This document shows, one piece after another, positions 42,732 to 52,808 of a DNA stretch of 64,000 nt. The stretch's first letter is position 1. Each line of letters opens with the position of its first letter. Origin of the DNA: Alphaproteobacteria bacterium (GTDB lineage: Bacteria; Pseudomonadota; Alphaproteobacteria; Rhodobacterales; Rhodobacteraceae); NCBI GenBank assembly GCA_030427145.1, contig JAUHWT010000004.1, positions 124,001-188,000 of the forward strand, written 5' to 3'. The notes under the pieces are model-generated. The model was given only the letters and a program-made list of their open reading frames with translations. It did not search any database and was not told the DNA's origin. The translations under genes were made by a program, and so were the position numbers.

Positions 42732-43937
42732 ATGGAAGTGACGGTTCCGGCCTTTATTGCGGTCACGCTTGGCATGGTCGTGTTTTTCATCGGCGCCCTG
42801 CTGACCCGCGAGGTCGCGTTTCTCAAGGATTACAACATTCCCGAACCGGTTTCCGGGGGGATTGCCGTCGCCCTGGTGACCTGGGGTTTCTACGCACTGA
42901 CCGACCGGCGGATCGTGTTTGATCTGTCGGTGCGGGATTACCTGCTGGTGCTGTTTTTCTCGACGATTGGGCTCAATGCGCGGATTGCCGACCTCTTTAA
43001 GGGTGGCAGGCTGCTGGTTGTGCTGTTGTGTCTGACCATTGGTTTCATGATTTTGCAGAACCTGGTGGGCCTGGTGGGCACGCTTCTGTTTGGGCTGGAC
43101 CGGCCGCTTGCGGTGCTTCTGGGGTCGGCCGCGCTGATCGGGGGGCATGGGACCGCGATTGCATGGGGGCCGCAGATCGAGGCGATCACCGGGTTTGCTG
43201 CGGCGGATGAGGTTGGCATTGCCTCCGCGACGCTGGGGCTTGTGCTTGCGGCACTGATTGGCGGACCGATTGGGAAGTGGCTTATCGACCGGAACGGGCT
43301 GGAAGGGGACCGGGACGCGCCGCCGGTGGTGGGTCTGGAATTTCCGGAGAAGGGCGAACCGGCGGAGGTCGTCAACCATATCAGCCTGATGCGGGCGACG
43401 CTGGCGGCGCATGTGGCGATTTTGCTGGGCTGGTTTGCCCATCAGGCGATCGCGCAGATGGGGCTGATGCTGCCACTGTTTGTGCCGTGTCTGCTGGTGG
43501 GGATCGTGATGTCGAACACGGTGCCGTATGTGTTGCCGCATATTTCATGGCCGACGGGCAGCCGGGCGCTGGCGGTGATCTCCGATTTCAGCCTGTCGAT
43601 CTTTCTGGCGATGTCGCTGATGAGCATGCAGCTCTGGACGCTGGCGGAACTGGGCGGGCCCATTCTCGGGGTGCTGGCGATGCAGGTGGTAATGACCGTG
43701 TGTTTCGCGCTGTCCGTGGTGTTCCGCACGGCGGGGCGGGATTATCAGGCGGCGGTGCTGAGCTCGGGATTCGCCGGATTTACCCTCGGCGCGACGCCAA
43801 CGGCGATTGCAAACATGTCGGCGGTGACCAAACGCTATGGCGCGGCACCGCTGGCGTTTGTGGTCCTGCCACTGGTGTCGGCGTTTTTCGTGGACCTGGC
43901 GAACGCGTTTATCATTCGGTTTTTTGTAGGGCTTTAG
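42732..43937 (+). CDS. gltS: Sodium/glutamate symporter GltS
   Basis: A 401-residue inner-membrane transporter with about ten helices. The GltS pattern is clear: FLKDYNIPEPVSGGIAVALV near residue 33, FFSTIGLNARIADL, then LIGGHGTAIAWGPQIE and the pseudo-symmetric second half ending GFAGFTLGATPTAIANMSAV. It imports glutamate with sodium. The ATG at 42732 has AGGGG upstream. It follows the ThiE-like gene at 43 bases. Confidence 0.95.
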   Translation: MEVTVPAFIAVTLGMVVFFIGALLTREVAFLKDYNIPEPVSGGIAVALVTWGFYALTDRRIVFDLSVRDYLLVLFFSTIGLNARIADLFKGGRLLVVLLCLTIGFMILQNLVGLVGTLLFGLDRPLAVLLGSAALIGGHGTAIAWGPQIEAITGFAAADEVGIASATLGLVLAALIGGPIGKWLIDRNGLEGDRDAPPVVGLEFPEKGEPAEVVNHISLMRATLAAHVAILLGWFAHQAIAQMGLMLPLFVPCLLVGIVMSNTVPYVLPHISWPTGSRALAVISDFSLSIFLAMSLMSMQLWTLAELGGPILGVLAMQVVMTVCFALSVVFRTAGRDYQAAVLSSGFAGFTLGATPTAIANMSAVTKRYGAAPLAFVVLPLVSAFFVDLANAFIIRFFVGL

Positions 43938-44024
43938 GTCACCCGTATTCTATTTGAACGGAGGGGGTTCTCCCCTGCCGTCTGCCCGGGTTTTCCAGGC
44001 GTCGCCAACTTGGATGTTTTGTGA

Positions 44025-46400
44025 TCAGCCCGCCCTGTTGAGGCCGGGGGATACCGGTGTTTCCGTGGGGCCCCGGCCGGTGCCGCGGGTGACGGAAATG
44101 GGTTCGGGTTTGCCGTAGTAGTAGCCCTGGACCAGGTTGCAGCCCTGCGAGCGGAGGTATGCGAGCTGTTCGGCGCTCTCCACGCCCTCGGCCAGAATGG
44201 GCACGGACAGGGCGTCGCCGAGGGAGAGCACCGCGCGGAACACGCCCTTGGATGTCTGGCTTTCCGCGATGGTGTCCACCAGCGACTTGTCGAGTTTGAT
44301 CTTGTCGAACGGGAAGGCCTGGAGCATGGCGAGCGAGGAATAGCCGGTGCCGAAATCGTCGATGGAAACCGACACGCCCACTTCCTTGATCTTTTGGAGC
44401 ACGGCGATGGCTTTGGCCTGGTCGGCGATGAAGCAGGTTTCCGTCACCTCAAGTTCAAGACGGCCGGGTTCGAGCCGGGACATCCAGAGAATGTCGAGCA
44501 GCATCTCGCAAAAGTTCGGATCGACGAGCTGGGCCGGGGAGACGTTGACCGAAACGGGTGTTCCCGTGGTCCAGCTTGCGGCTTCCTGACAGGCGGTGCG
44601 GAGGACCCATTCGCCAAGTTTAACGATTAAACCGGTCTGTTCGGCCAAAGGAATAAACTGGCCCGGCGGGATCAGGCCGCGCTCGGGGTGGTTCCAGCGC
44701 ACCAGCGCCTCGTAGCCTGCGATTTCCTCCTCGGTCACATTCATCTGAACCTGATAGTGCAGTTCCAGTTCGTCACTCTGAATGGCGTGGCGCAGTTCCC
44801 CGACCATGCGGCGATGGGCGCGCACGGTGTCGTCCATGGACTTGTCATAGAGACAGATATGGGCGGTTTCCGAGGATTTGGCGCGGTACATGGCGAGGTC
44901 GGCATTGTTCAGAAGCGTGGTAATGTCGTTGCCATCGGCCGGAGCCAGGGCCACGCCAATGCTGGCGCCGCACTGAAGGGTGATGCCCTCGTGGTCGATC
45001 CCGCGGGAGAACATTTCCTCAAGGCGTTCGGCGAACTGGACCGCGTCCTCCCGGTTTTGGATCTCGGAGAAGATCACGAACTCGTCGCCGCCAATACGGG
45101 CGGCCATCTGGCTGCCGTTCAGCAGGGACTTGAGGCGGTCGCCGGTCTCGGAAAGCACGCGGTCGCCGGCGGCGTGGCCGTGGGTGTCGTTGACCTCCTT
45201 GAAGCGGTTGAGGTCGATGGCCATTACGGCGTACTGCGCCCTGCCCCGGTTCCAGTCGAGGATGTTTGCGGTCTGCTCAAGAAATGACGTACGGTTGCGC
45301 AGGCCGGTGAGGCTGTCGAACTGGGCGAGAAACGAGATGCGTTTTTCGTGCGCCAGACGCTGGCTGATGTCGCGAAGGGCATAAATTGTCAGCGGGTTGT
45401 CGTCATCCGTGACCGTTTCCGTGCGGATGGTCAGTTCGACCTGGATTAGTGCACCCTCCAGTGTGCGGACCTCGGCGCGGACGAGTTTGTTGCGCGGGTG
45501 GCTGTCATGTTCCCGGAGGAACTTCGAGACGTGTTTGCCAACGACGTCCCGCGAGGAAGCACCGGTCATGCGCAGGAATTCGGTGTTGGCCTCCACCACG
45601 GTTTCGTCGCGCACAACGACCATGCCGTCCACCGCGCTTTCGGCCAGGTGGCGCAGGCGGATGGCGGCATAGGAGCGGGCCTGACCGTCGAGGAAGTAGC
45701 TGACCGCGCCGGTGCCGAGCACCAGAAGGGCCACACCCGCCACGGCGACAGCGATCATGCTGCGTGCGGCGTCGTCGGTGTAGTCTGCGGGGAAATAGGC
45801 GTAGGGGTTGATGGCGATTGCGGTCATGCCGGTGAAATGCAGCATGACGATGGCGAGCACGAGGAAGCCGGTGCCGCCGATCAGGGCTTTGGTGCCCGAC
45901 CACAGGCGGATGCTCTCGAAAGCGCAGATGCTAATGGAGACGGCGAGAATGACGGAAGCGATGAGATATGGCACCTCCCAGGTGAAAATGGCGTGGGTCG
46001 CGAAGGCCATCATGCCGGTGTAGTGCATGGCCGAGACACTCAGGCCGAAGATCGCGCCGCCGATTTTGGCCGCGTGGCGGATGTTCTCGCCCACCACCGC
46101 GAAGGAAATGCCGCAGCCGACGATGCCGACCATGAGCGAGGCGAAGGTGGGGCCGAATTCGTAGGTGATGGGGATCCCGGGCTGATAGGCGAGCATGGCC
46201 ACGAAATGCGTACACCAGATGGTCGAGCCGCCGGCAATGGCACCGATGAACCCCCAGGCAAAGCGCGCGTTGGAGCGGATCGTCATTGTCTTGCCCAGCA
46301 GATGCGTGGAGACCAGCGCGCCCAGCGAACAGATCAGAGCCGCCAACCCGACCAGAGTCAAATCATGGTCGTACGCAATACACGAAACCAGTCGCAGCAT
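44025..46400 (-). CDS. MHYT-GGDEF-EAL cyclic-di-GMP signalling protein
   Basis: A 791-residue membrane protein. Seven-helix MHYT sensor (about 1-240) is marked by WCTHFVAMLAY, SAMHYTGMMAFA and MLHFTGMTAIA, the repeated copper-type ligand motif. A PAS-like domain follows (VVRDETVVEANTEFLRMTGA). The diguanylate cyclase has an intact ARIGGDEFVIFSE (about 436-440). The phosphodiesterase has YEALVRWNHPERGLIPP (564-566) and DDFGTGYSSLAML. Both active sites look intact, so synthesis or degradation is set by regulation. ATG at 46400 with GGGGG upstream is chosen over a GTG 15 bases earlier. Confidence 0.94.
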   Translation of the reverse strand: MLRLVSCIAYDHDLTLVGLAALICSLGALVSTHLLGKTMTIRSNARFAWGFIGAIAGGSTIWCTHFVAMLAYQPGIPITYEFGPTFASLMVGIVGCGISFAVVGENIRHAAKIGGAIFGLSVSAMHYTGMMAFATHAIFTWEVPYLIASVILAVSISICAFESIRLWSGTKALIGGTGFLVLAIVMLHFTGMTAIAINPYAYFPADYTDDAARSMIAVAVAGVALLVLGTGAVSYFLDGQARSYAAIRLRHLAESAVDGMVVVRDETVVEANTEFLRMTGASSRDVVGKHVSKFLREHDSHPRNKLVRAEVRTLEGALIQVELTIRTETVTDDDNPLTIYALRDISQRLAHEKRISFLAQFDSLTGLRNRTSFLEQTANILDWNRGRAQYAVMAIDLNRFKEVNDTHGHAAGDRVLSETGDRLKSLLNGSQMAARIGGDEFVIFSEIQNREDAVQFAERLEEMFSRGIDHEGITLQCGASIGVALAPADGNDITTLLNNADLAMYRAKSSETAHICLYDKSMDDTVRAHRRMVGELRHAIQSDELELHYQVQMNVTEEEIAGYEALVRWNHPERGLIPPGQFIPLAEQTGLIVKLGEWVLRTACQEAASWTTGTPVSVNVSPAQLVDPNFCEMLLDILWMSRLEPGRLELEVTETCFIADQAKAIAVLQKIKEVGVSVSIDDFGTGYSSLAMLQAFPFDKIKLDKSLVDTIAESQTSKGVFRAVLSLGDALSVPILAEGVESAEQLAYLRSQGCNLVQGYYYGKPEPISVTRGTGRGPTETPVSPGLNRAG

Positions 46401-46572
46401 GTTTATGGCCCCCACTTCAGCCGCCCCAAATGCAGGGAGCAGCGTTAGGGGGCAATTCCGCCCAAAGTGTTAACGGCGGCGATTTAGCGCATTTTTGAGA
46501 CCGGCAAAATGTGTACGATTTTCGTATTATTGGGAGCGGACCGGTGCCGCTCCCGCCGTCGTCAGGGTCCTG

Positions 46573-48552
46573 TCAGGCCTGTTTCGCCGCGGCCAGATCG
46601 GGTGGCGTGGCCTCGTCACCGAGGCTTTCCACGATCTCGTCCAGCGAGACGACCTTCGACTGTTTTTCACCGAGGCGGCGCACGGAGACGGTTTTTTCCT
46701 CAACCTCGCGCATGCCGACGGCGAGGATGACCGGCACCTTGGCCATGGAGTGCTCACGGACCTTGTAGTTGATCTTCTCGTTGCGCAGGTCGGCCTCGGC
46801 GCGGAGGCCTGCGGCGGTGAGTTTGGCGAGAATTTCCTCAGCGTACTCATTGGCGTCGGACACGATGGGTGCGACGACGACCTGGCGCGGAGCGAGCCAG
46901 AGCGGGAATTTACCGGCGTGCTGTTCGATCAGAATGCCGATGAAACGCTCGAAGCTGCCCAGCACGGCGCGGTGAAGCATGATGGGGCGGTGTTTTTCGC
47001 CGTCCTGGCCGATGTAGGTGGCGTCGAGACGTTCCGGCAGGTTCGGATCCACCTGGAGCGTGCCGCACTGCCACTCACGGCCGATTGCGTCGGTCAGGGT
47101 GAATTCCAGTTTGGGGCCGTAAAACGCGCCCTCGCCTTCCTGGATTTCGTAGTCATACCCGGCGGCGCGGCAGGCATTGCCGAGCGCGGCCTCAACACGG
47201 TCCCAGCTTTCCTCTGAACCGATGCGTTTTTCCGGCCGGGTGGAGAGCTTGATGGTCCAGTCGTTGAATTCCAGGTCGGCATAAATGCCCGCGAGGAAGG
47301 AAATGAACTTCGCGGTTTCCTCCTCGATCTGGTCCTCGGTGCAGAAAATGTGCGCGTCGTCCTGGGTGAAGCCGCGCACGCGCATGATGCCGTGCAGGGC
47401 GCCGGAGGGCTCGTAGCGGTTGCAGGAGCCAAACTCGGCCATGCGCAGCGGCAGGTCGCGGTAGGATTTCAGGCCGTGGTTGAACACCTGAACGTGGCAG
47501 GGGCAGTTCATGGGCTTAAGGGCGTTGATCGCCTTTTCCCGTGCGTGCTCCTCGTCGACCTCGACGATGAACATGTGCTCCTGGTAGTTGTCCCAGTGGC
47601 CCGAGGCCTCCCACAGCTTGCGGTTCACGACCTGGGGGGTGTTGACCTCCACATAGCCGTCGGCGCGCTGTTTGCGGCGCATGTAGTCCTGAAGGATGGT
47701 GTAGATGTTCCAGCCGTTGGGGTGCCAGAAAATCTGGCCCGGGGCCTCCTCCTGCATGTGGAAGAGGTCCATTTCCCGGGCGAGTTTGCGGTGGTCGCGT
47801 TTCGCGGCCTCCTCCAGCATCGTCAGGTGGGCCTTGAGGTCCTGACGGTTGCGGAAGCCGACGCCGTAGATGCGCTGAAGCATTGGACGCGACGAGTCAC
47901 CGCGCCAGTAGGCACCGGCGATGGACATGAGTTTGAAGGCGTCGCCGGGGACCTGGCCGGTATGGGCGAGGTGCGGACCGCGGCAGAGATCCTGCCAGTC
48001 GCCATGCCAGTACATGCGCACCGGTTCGCCCTCGGGGATCATGCCCACGAGTTCAACCTTGTAGGGCTCGTTCAGGGCCTCGTAGTGGGAGATGGCCTTT
48101 TCGCGGGGCCAGATTTCGGTGCGGACGCCGTCTTTTGCCGCGATGATCTGCTTCATGCGGGCCTCGATTTTCTCGAGATCCTCGGGCGTGAAGGGGTCCT
48201 TGCGGTCGAAATCGTAGTACCAGCCGTTGTCGATGACCGGGCCGATGGTGACCTGCACGTCGGGCCAGAGCTCCTGCACGGCGCGGGCCATGATATGGGC
48301 GCAGTCGTGGCGGAACAGTTCAAGCGCCTCGTCATCCTTTGAGGTGACGATGGCGAGTGAGGCGTCTGCCTCGATGGGCTGGGAAAGGTCCGAGAGTTTG
48401 CCGTCGATTTTCACGGCAAGTGCGGATTTGGCAAGGGATTTGGAAATACCTGCGGCGATGTCCGCGCCGGTGACGCCCTGGGGGTAGTTTCGCCGTGCCC
48501 CGTCGGGCAGCGTGATCACAACCTCATTCGCGGCTGCACTCATGTCGTTCAT
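46573..48552 (-). CDS. thrS: Threonine-tRNA ligase
   Basis: A 659-residue class II aminoacyl-tRNA synthetase that charges tRNA-Thr. An N-terminal TGS domain (about 1-75), the editing domain with [16 protein letters not shown], motif 2 region [20 protein letters not shown], zinc-binding [12 protein letters not shown] and motif 3 [15 protein letters not shown] are all in order. The C-terminal anticodon-binding domain includes [17 protein letters not shown]. Length is full. GGGAGAT lies seven bases before ATG 48552. Divergent from the alpha/beta hydrolase gene. Confidence 0.98.
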   Translation of the reverse strand: MNDMSAAANEVVITLPDGARRNYPQGVTGADIAAGISKSLAKSALAVKIDGKLSDLSQPIEADASLAIVTSKDDEALELFRHDCAHIMARAVQELWPDVQVTIGPVIDNGWYYDFDRKDPFTPEDLEKIEARMKQIIAAKDGVRTEIWPREKAISHYEALNEPYKVELVGMIPEGEPVRMYWHGDWQDLCRGPHLAHTGQVPGDAFKLMSIAGAYWRGDSSRPMLQRIYGVGFRNRQDLKAHLTMLEEAAKRDHRKLAREMDLFHMQEEAPGQIFWHPNGWNIYTILQDYMRRKQRADGYVEVNTPQVVNRKLWEASGHWDNYQEHMFIVEVDEEHAREKAINALKPMNCPCHVQVFNHGLKSYRDLPLRMAEFGSCNRYEPSGALHGIMRVRGFTQDDAHIFCTEDQIEEETAKFISFLAGIYADLEFNDWTIKLSTRPEKRIGSEESWDRVEAALGNACRAAGYDYEIQEGEGAFYGPKLEFTLTDAIGREWQCGTLQVDPNLPERLDATYIGQDGEKHRPIMLHRAVLGSFERFIGILIEQHAGKFPLWLAPRQVVVAPIVSDANEYAEEILAKLTAAGLRAEADLRNEKINYKVREHSMAKVPVILAVGMREVEEKTVSVRRLGEKQSKVVSLDEIVESLGDEATPPDLAAAKQA

Positions 48553-48674
48553 CGCATATCTCCCATGCTTTGGCGCCCACCAAACGCCCGGTTCCTGGAT
48601 GCCACTCCTTTATACCCGTTTACGCATGTGTCAAGCACGTTGCCGCGCCGGTTTCCCGCTGGTATCGAACGGGT

Positions 48675-49427
48675 ATGGAAAACAGTTATTTCGACACGCC
48701 GCAGGGTCGGCGGATTGCGTATCGCCGGAGCCCCGGAAGCGGGCCAGGCGTGGTGTTTCTTGGCGGGCTGCGGTCGGACATGACCGGCACGAAAGCGGAA
48801 TTCCTGGAGCGGGAGATCACCGCGCGGGGCCAGGCGTTTTTGCGCTTTGACTACAGCGGGCATGGCGCGTCGTCCGGCACGTTCGAGGAAGGCTGCATCG
48901 GGGAATGGGCCGAGGACGCGTTTCAGGCGATCTCGACGCTGACCGAGGGGCCGCAGATCCTGGTGGGGTCGAGCATGGGCGGGTGGATGTCGCTCCTGAT
49001 GTCGAAGCGCCTTTCCACACGTATAGCGGGTATTGTGGGAATCGCGGCGGCACCGGATTTCACGGAGGATTCCATGTGGGCGGGGTTCAGCCCGGAACAG
49101 AAAAAACAGTTGGTTGACGCCGGTCGAGTGGAGGTTCCATCGGACTATTCAGACGAGCCCTATGTCATCACGAAGCACTTCATTGAGGAGGGGCGGAACA
49201 ACCTGGTGCTGCGGGAACCCCTGCCCCTGGCGTATCCGGTTCGGCTTCTGCACGGGACCGATGACACGGATGTGGACCTGTCGGTGGCGCTGCGTATCGT
49301 GGATCATGCGGCGTGTGAGGACCTGCAGCTGACCGTTGTGAAGGGTGCGGATCACCGGTTCAGCACCGATGCCTGCCTCGCCATGATACTGGAGAAAGTG
49401 GCGGAGGTGAGCGCGCTATCCGGCTGA
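48675..49427 (+). CDS. Alpha/beta-fold hydrolase (ABHD10-like)
   Basis: A 250-residue cytoplasmic hydrolase. The nucleophile elbow is LVGSSMGGWMSLL with the serine near residue 98; acid in LHGTDDTDVDLS; histidine in KGADHRFST near the C-terminus. The early VVFLGGLRSDMTGTKAEFLE and RFDYSGHGASSG resemble the ABHD10/acyl-glucuronidase type group. It probably hydrolyses an ester or thioester, substrate unknown. ATG at 48675 is where homology-like sequence begins; a longer ORF is antisense to the thrS promoter region. Confidence 0.88.
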   Translation: MENSYFDTPQGRRIAYRRSPGSGPGVVFLGGLRSDMTGTKAEFLEREITARGQAFLRFDYSGHGASSGTFEEGCIGEWAEDAFQAISTLTEGPQILVGSSMGGWMSLLMSKRLSTRIAGIVGIAAAPDFTEDSMWAGFSPEQKKQLVDAGRVEVPSDYSDEPYVITKHFIEEGRNNLVLREPLPLAYPVRLLHGTDDTDVDLSVALRIVDHAACEDLQLTVVKGADHRFSTDACLAMILEKVAEVSALSG

Positions 49428-49505
49428 TTTAGCAGCCAAATGTCGGATCCGGTGTGGATGACGGCGGGATCGGCAATTGCGGGAAAACGAGCCGCAAAAA
49501 TAAAT

Positions 49506-49537
49506 GGACCGGCTCCGCGAGGCGCGCGGGCCGGTCC
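49506..49537. terminator. Bidirectional terminator between hydrolase and DUF465 genes
   Basis: GGACCGGC (49506-49513) pairs with GCCGGTCC (49530-49537). TGTTTTCTT follows on the plus strand, and ATTTATTTTTGC on the minus strand, serving both convergent genes. Confidence 0.75.
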
Positions 49538-49562
49538 TGTTTTCTTCAGAAGGGGGTCAGTG

Positions 49563-49736
49563 TCAGGCTGTGGCTTCCGCCAGCTTTTCGATTTCCTGTT
49601 TCAGCTGTAGTTTCTGGAGTTTCATTCGTTTGATGGTGAGGTCGTCTGAGGCCGGGTGCCTCTGTTCGCGTTCAATGGTTTCGGAAAGAACCCTGTGCTT
49701 CTTGCGAAGCTCGGACAGGTGAGAAGTCATAGTCAT
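49563..49736 (-). CDS. YdcH/DUF465 small coiled-coil protein
   Basis: A 57-residue helical protein: HLSELRKKHRVLSETIEREQ, then KRMKLQKLQLKQEIEKLAEA. The pattern of a short helical hairpin with LKQEIEKL near the end is characteristic of DUF465. Function is unknown in the family. The ATG at 49736 has GGAGG six bases upstream; an ATG two codons later is possible. An upstream extension lacks support. Confidence 0.87.
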   Translation of the reverse strand: MTMTSHLSELRKKHRVLSETIEREQRHPASDDLTIKRMKLQKLQLKQEIEKLAEATA

Positions 49737-49796
49737 ATGGTTCCTCCATGTAGCACTTTTACGACACATGGAGTTAAGCACGGATTTTTTGACTTG

Positions 49797-50678
49797 TCAC
49801 GCAACTCTTGGTGACCATTTGCGAACAATTGCCGGTAGAGTCATGCCCGGAGTGATCAGGGTCGTCATCCCGCCGAGCGCGATGGCCGTCACGCCGAGCA
49901 GCGCGGACGGGGCGAGCGTCTCACCGAACCAGAAATATCCCACCGCCACGGCGGTCAGAAGATTGAAATACAGGAAGGGCGCGAGAGCCGAGGCGTCGGC
50001 CCGCTGGTAGGCGGCGACGGTCAGGAAGTGGCAGATCGCGGAGACGCCGCCGAGGGTGAGCGCACCAAAGAGCAGACCCATGGACAGAGCGGGCAAACCA
50101 CCCGAGATGGCGAAAGGCAGAAGCATCATCGAGCCGAGCAGCGACTGAACCGCGAGGGTGGACAGGGCGTCGGTCTGGGTGGTGGCTCCACGGGTGGCGG
50201 CGAGGTAGGTGCCGAGCAACGCACCGCCCAGGAGCGAGAAGAGGCAACCGGCCTCGAGACCGGCCTCGGGGCGCAGCAGAAGTGCGGCTCCGGCGAAGCT
50301 GATAAGCGAGCCAACGAGACGCGGGGCGGTGAGCTGTTCGCGCCAGACGATGACGCCGAGCAGGCCCGAGACTATGGGGGCAATCAGGAAGCCGCCAACG
50401 GCCTTGGCCATGGGGACCATGCCAAGGGCTGCGATCAGGGCGGTCATGGCGCTCATGATCAGGGCGGTGCGGGCGACCTGGCCGATGCGGTCGTTACGGG
50501 GGATGCTGATTTTGCGGCCCGTCATGTTGGCGATGGCCAGAGCGATCAGGCCCGCCATCAGGTAGCGGATAAAGGCGATCATCATTGGGGAGACATCGGC
50601 GGAAAGTGTTTTGGCCGCACCATCAACTGCAGGTGTGAACAGCATTGCGAGGATGAGAAAACAAATTCCGGACTGCAC
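49797..50678 (-). CDS. DMT/EamA-family transporter
   Basis: A 293-residue inner-membrane protein made of two EamA repeats of five helices each. Typical segments are FIRYLMAGLIALAIANMTGR, APIVSGLLGVIVWREQLTAP and the second-repeat LLTAVAVGYFWFGETLAPSA followed by LGVTAIALGGMTTLITPG. Members export metabolites such as amino acids, but no substrate can be inferred. No neighbour shares its direction closely. AT-rich DNA upstream (50700-50750) probably carries the promoter. Confidence 0.9.
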   Translation of the reverse strand: MQSGICFLILAMLFTPAVDGAAKTLSADVSPMMIAFIRYLMAGLIALAIANMTGRKISIPRNDRIGQVARTALIMSAMTALIAALGMVPMAKAVGGFLIAPIVSGLLGVIVWREQLTAPRLVGSLISFAGAALLLRPEAGLEAGCLFSLLGGALLGTYLAATRGATTQTDALSTLAVQSLLGSMMLLPFAISGGLPALSMGLLFGALTLGGVSAICHFLTVAAYQRADASALAPFLYFNLLTAVAVGYFWFGETLAPSALLGVTAIALGGMTTLITPGMTLPAIVRKWSPRVA

Positions 50679-50753
50679 GTCGATACTCCCTGTGTTGATC
50701 GTCGTTTAACGGAAATTGATTTTAAAAAAATAAACGTTTTCTTAAATTTTGAG

Positions 50754-51533
50754 TCAAATCGACCCGGTATTGGGATTTAGCTCGGAAGAAAAGGCCAAAA
50801 TCGCCTTAACCGTGTCTGTAAAATCACCACTTTTTCCCTCCTGATGGGTGTCGGAGGCATGAACAATAAGGGGCGCGTGGAGAATTAGCGGTGCGCGGCC
50901 GGATTTGACGGCGCGGACCAGCACCCGGGATGCGGGCCGGTTGCGGCGGGAGGCGATGGGCAGAACCTCGATCCCGCCCGCGCCGTTCTGAACCGCGGTC
51001 AGGATGTCGCCGAGGCGTTCAGCCCGGTGGACAATGACCACGCGGCCACCCTGGGCGGTGCGGCGCAGGCCTGCGGCGATCCAGTCGGAGAGTTCGGCCT
51101 CCCCTTCCCGGTTGGCACGGTCGCGGCCGGCATCGGTGGCGGCACTGGCATCCCTTCTACGGTAATAGGGCGGATTCATGATGACGTGGTCGAAAACCCG
51201 CTGGCGCAGGTCGGACGGGGGCGCGAGGATGTCGCCCTGGTGGACCGTCAGGGATATGCCGTTTTCACGGGCGTTACGTGCGGCGAGGTCCGCGTAGTCG
51301 GGCTGGATTTCGAGGCCATGGAGGTCGATCCCGCCCACGCGGCTTGCAAGGCAGAGTCCTGCGGTGGCGACCCCGCAGCCGAGGTCAAGAACGGATTGTC
51401 CAGGCCGGGCCGGTGTGAAGGCCGCAAGGAACACCGGGTCGGTGGCGGCGCGGTAGCCGTTCAGGGGCTGAAAAATGTGCAGAGCACCGCCGAGAAACCC
51501 GTCGCGCGAGAGCTGATCCGGCGAAAAACCCAT
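50754..51533 (-). CDS. SAM-dependent tRNA1(Val) N6-adenine methyltransferase-like (TrmN6 family)
   Basis: A 259-residue methyltransferase. Motif I is SVLDLGCGVATAGLCLASRV (about 45-64), and the catalytic NPPY-type motif appears as DHVIMNPPYYRRRDA near residue 118. A conserved N-terminal GALHIFQPLNGYRAATDPVF and NPPY are typical of the TrmN6/YfiC group modifying A37 of tRNA-Val. A general N6-adenine or HemK-type target is the alternative. It lies 2 bases downstream of the DUF2007 gene. Confidence 0.87.
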   Translation of the reverse strand: MGFSPDQLSRDGFLGGALHIFQPLNGYRAATDPVFLAAFTPARPGQSVLDLGCGVATAGLCLASRVGGIDLHGLEIQPDYADLAARNARENGISLTVHQGDILAPPSDLRQRVFDHVIMNPPYYRRRDASAATDAGRDRANREGEAELSDWIAAGLRRTAQGGRVVIVHRAERLGDILTAVQNGAGGIEVLPIASRRNRPASRVLVRAVKSGRAPLILHAPLIVHASDTHQEGKSGDFTDTVKAILAFSSELNPNTGSI

Positions 51534-51535
51534 TG

Positions 51536-51754
51536 TCAGTCCAGCACATCCGGAACATCATTGTCCCTGAGCACCGCGCGCGCCATAAAGACATCACGCT
51601 GCGCGACAACAAGCCGTTTGGGGAACAGCCCGATGCCGCCTTCCAGAACGCTCATATGGACGTCCAGGACAAAGCAGTCTATATCCTCCGCGCGCAGAAG
51701 CGCGGTACAGAATGCGATTATCGTCGGGTCGGTTGTCCGGATTATTTCCTTCAT
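51536..51754 (-). CDS. DUF2007 small protein
   Basis: A 72-residue protein, MKEIIRTTDPTIIAFCTALL followed by VLDVHMSVLEGGIGLFPKRL, matching the DUF2007 (putative signal-transducing) pattern. Function is unknown. It directly precedes the methyltransferase and is divergent from the polyprenyl diphosphate synthase; this trio is a frequent order in alphaproteobacteria as I recall it. The ATG at 51754 is preferred over a longer start with an unmatched N-terminus. Confidence 0.82.
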   Translation of the reverse strand: MKEIIRTTDPTIIAFCTALLRAEDIDCFVLDVHMSVLEGGIGLFPKRLVVAQRDVFMARAVLRDNDVPDVLD

Positions 51755-51802
51755 TCCGGGGAGCCTAGTATCCGCCCGCCACAAGGTCGAGAGCCAAGAG
51801 CC

Positions 51803-52804
51803 ATGAATACGCAGACGCGGGTCAAAACACCGGTCCAGAACCTTCAGGACATTCTGTCAGACGACATGGAGGCCGTGAACGGTCTGATCCGTGAGCGGAT
51901 GGCGAGCGAGCAGGCCCCGCGCATCCCGGAGGTCACGGCGCACCTGGTCGAAGCCGGGGGCAAACGCATCCGGCCGCTGCTGACCCTGGCGACGGCGCGG
52001 ATGAGCGGTTATGACGGCACGCTGCATCAGAACCTGGCGGCGGCGGTGGAGTTTATCCACACCGCGACACTGCTGCATGATGATGTGGTGGATGAAAGCT
52101 CGAAACGACGGGGGCGGCCGACGGCCAACCTGCTTTGGGACAACAAGTCCAGCGTTCTGGTGGGCGATTACCTGTTCGCGCGGGCGTTCCGGATGATGGT
52201 GGATACCGGGTCGATCCGGGTTCTGGAGATCCTGTCGAACGCGTCGGCCGTGATTGCCGAGGGTGAGGTGTTGCAGCTGACCGTGGCGGGCGACATTTCG
52301 ACCGGAGAAGAGACGTATCTGAACGTGATCCGGGGTAAGACGGCCGCGCTGTTTTCCGCGGCGACGGAAGCGGGTGCGGTTCTGGCCGGGGCGCCGGAGG
52401 AGCATGTGGACGCGGTGCGGGGCTATGGCGACGCGCTGGGGATCAGCTTTCAGATTACGGATGATCTGCTGGATTATGGCGGACTGACAGCCGAGCTGGG
52501 CAAAAATGTCGGGGATGATTTCCGTGAGGGTAAGATGTCCATGCCTGTGATCAAGGCGATTGCCGGTGCGGATGAGACCGAGCGCGAGTTCTGGCAGCGG
52601 ACGATTGGGAAGAACCGTCAGTTGGACGGGGATCTGGAACATGCGCTGGAACTAATGGCGAAGCACGGGGCGCTGGAAAGCACCCGGGCGGCGGCCCTGG
52701 ATCATGCGGCGCGGGCGCGGGAGTATCTGAGCATCCTGCCGGAACATCCCATTCGGGACGAGTTGCACGCGCTGGCCGATTTTGTGGTTGAGCGGATCGT
52801 CTGA
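51803..52804 (+). CDS. Trans-polyprenyl (octa/decaprenyl) diphosphate synthase
   Basis: A 333-residue prenyltransferase of the IspB type. The first aspartate-rich motif is LLHDDVVDESSKRRGRPT (DDxxD), the second is QITDDLLDYGG, and GGKRIRPLLTL is the substrate-binding start. It makes the long isoprenoid side chain of ubiquinone; octa- versus decaprenyl length cannot be read reliably, though decaprenyl (Q10) is usual in alphaproteobacteria. The ATG at 51803 is chosen because the upstream ORF extension overlaps DUF2007 in antisense. Convergent with ispE. Confidence 0.94.
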   Translation: MNTQTRVKTPVQNLQDILSDDMEAVNGLIRERMASEQAPRIPEVTAHLVEAGGKRIRPLLTLATARMSGYDGTLHQNLAAAVEFIHTATLLHDDVVDESSKRRGRPTANLLWDNKSSVLVGDYLFARAFRMMVDTGSIRVLEILSNASAVIAEGEVLQLTVAGDISTGEETYLNVIRGKTAALFSAATEAGAVLAGAPEEHVDAVRGYGDALGISFQITDDLLDYGGLTAELGKNVGDDFREGKMSMPVIKAIAGADETEREFWQRTIGKNRQLDGDLEHALELMAKHGALESTRAAALDHAARAREYLSILPEHPIRDELHALADFVVERIV

Positions 52805-52808
52805 CGGG

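Noticed and set aside
46540-46562. Hairpin GGGAGCG/CGCTCCC beyond thrS as terminator
   Set aside because: On the minus strand it is followed by AATAAT rather than a T-run, so it does not meet the intrinsic terminator pattern; Rho-dependent termination is possible.
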